Shown here piece by piece: positions 50,619 to 50,684 of a DNA stretch of 50,684 nt. Numbering within the stretch: the stretch's first letter is position 1; every line of letters starts with the position of its first letter. A program made the position numbers and the translations under genes. The notes under the pieces are model-generated. The model ran no database searches and was not told the DNA's origin. It saw only the letters and a program-made list of their open reading frames with translations. The stretch is from an uncultured Erysipelotrichaceae bacterium (GTDB taxonomy: Bacteria > Bacillota_I > Bacilli_A > RFN20 > CAG-826), in the NCBI GenBank assembly GCA_902791935.1, contig CADAXQ010000009.1, positions 1 through 50,684 on the forward strand, written 5' to 3'.

Positions 50619-50684
50619 GCGCCCACCCTTGGCCTCTACAATATGTCGAAGCCTAATGTCGCTCTTTCCTCTTCCGTCAATTCC

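Overview
The window looks like a chromosomal segment of a low-GC Bacillota gut commensal, probably of the Erysipelotrichia/Mollicutes type. It uses the standard bacterial code, with TGA as stop. The lineage call is inference. It rests on an ABC ATPase with a very large helical insertion of the kind seen in Mollicutes PotA/UgpC proteins, on frequent -10 boxes lying directly before start codons without a Shine-Dalgarno (SD) site, and on glycan-scavenging genes (L-fucose isomerase, N-acetylhexosamine 1-kinase, GH78 rhamnosidase).

Left part (1-31.4 kb), mostly ordinary chromosome. A binding-protein-dependent ABC importer with a fused permease is followed by a ROK-like sugar kinase homologue (225-6302). 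A redox cluster has a flavodoxin with an apparent ATA start, a LysR regulator and an Fe-S flavoprotein (6561-8752). An AbrB-type antitoxin is paired with a frameshifted PIN toxin (8760-9515), followed by a glutaredoxin. An AlbA_2/HATPase regulator is bracketed by two 168-bp direct repeats full of one palindrome (10129-11776). Then come GH78 rhamnosidase, an ECF S component, a MATE exporter, NahK with a co-transcribed S41-like lipoprotein, a DUF4143 ATPase, a TetR-controlled two-ATPase exporter, FucI, UDP-galactopyranose mutase and a GT2 glycosyltransferase.

Right part (31.4-50.7 kb), an accessory region anchored on tRNA-Leu(UAG). Codon use changes (more AGA/AGG and C-ending codons). One intact tRNA-Leu (31745-31828) and three further partial copies, each running from the anticodon loop to the 3' end (35374, 45799, 47173), are each followed by a terminator hairpin. 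After each hairpin lies the start of the same gene family, a zinc-cysteine plus AP2-domain DNA-binding protein. In two modules this is followed by a DUF4177 small protein. Copies of the heptamer TGCGGAC lie upstream of every partial or complete tRNA. A decayed tRNA-Leu 5' half at 31406 is complementary to the last 3' half at 47173, as if an ancestral tRNA gene had been split by about 15.7 kb of insertions. No integrase is visible.

Cargo between the tRNA fragments: a membrane/double left-handed beta-helix acyltransferase fusion, a degenerate IS1595-like element, a DUF4417-EndoU-two-small-gene operon, a three-gene ABC-3C conflict system (unrecognised 310-aa protein, small middle component, DUF2326 ATPase), a PadR/membrane/metalloprotease operon, a PIN/RelB-type toxin-antitoxin pair, and a broken polymorphic-toxin tail with its probable immunity gene. 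Several cargo genes are broken by single-base frameshifts or truncated, so the region appears to be gaining and losing material. The tRNA-Leu/AP2/DUF4177 module is the best candidate here for an undescribed mobile or regulatory system.
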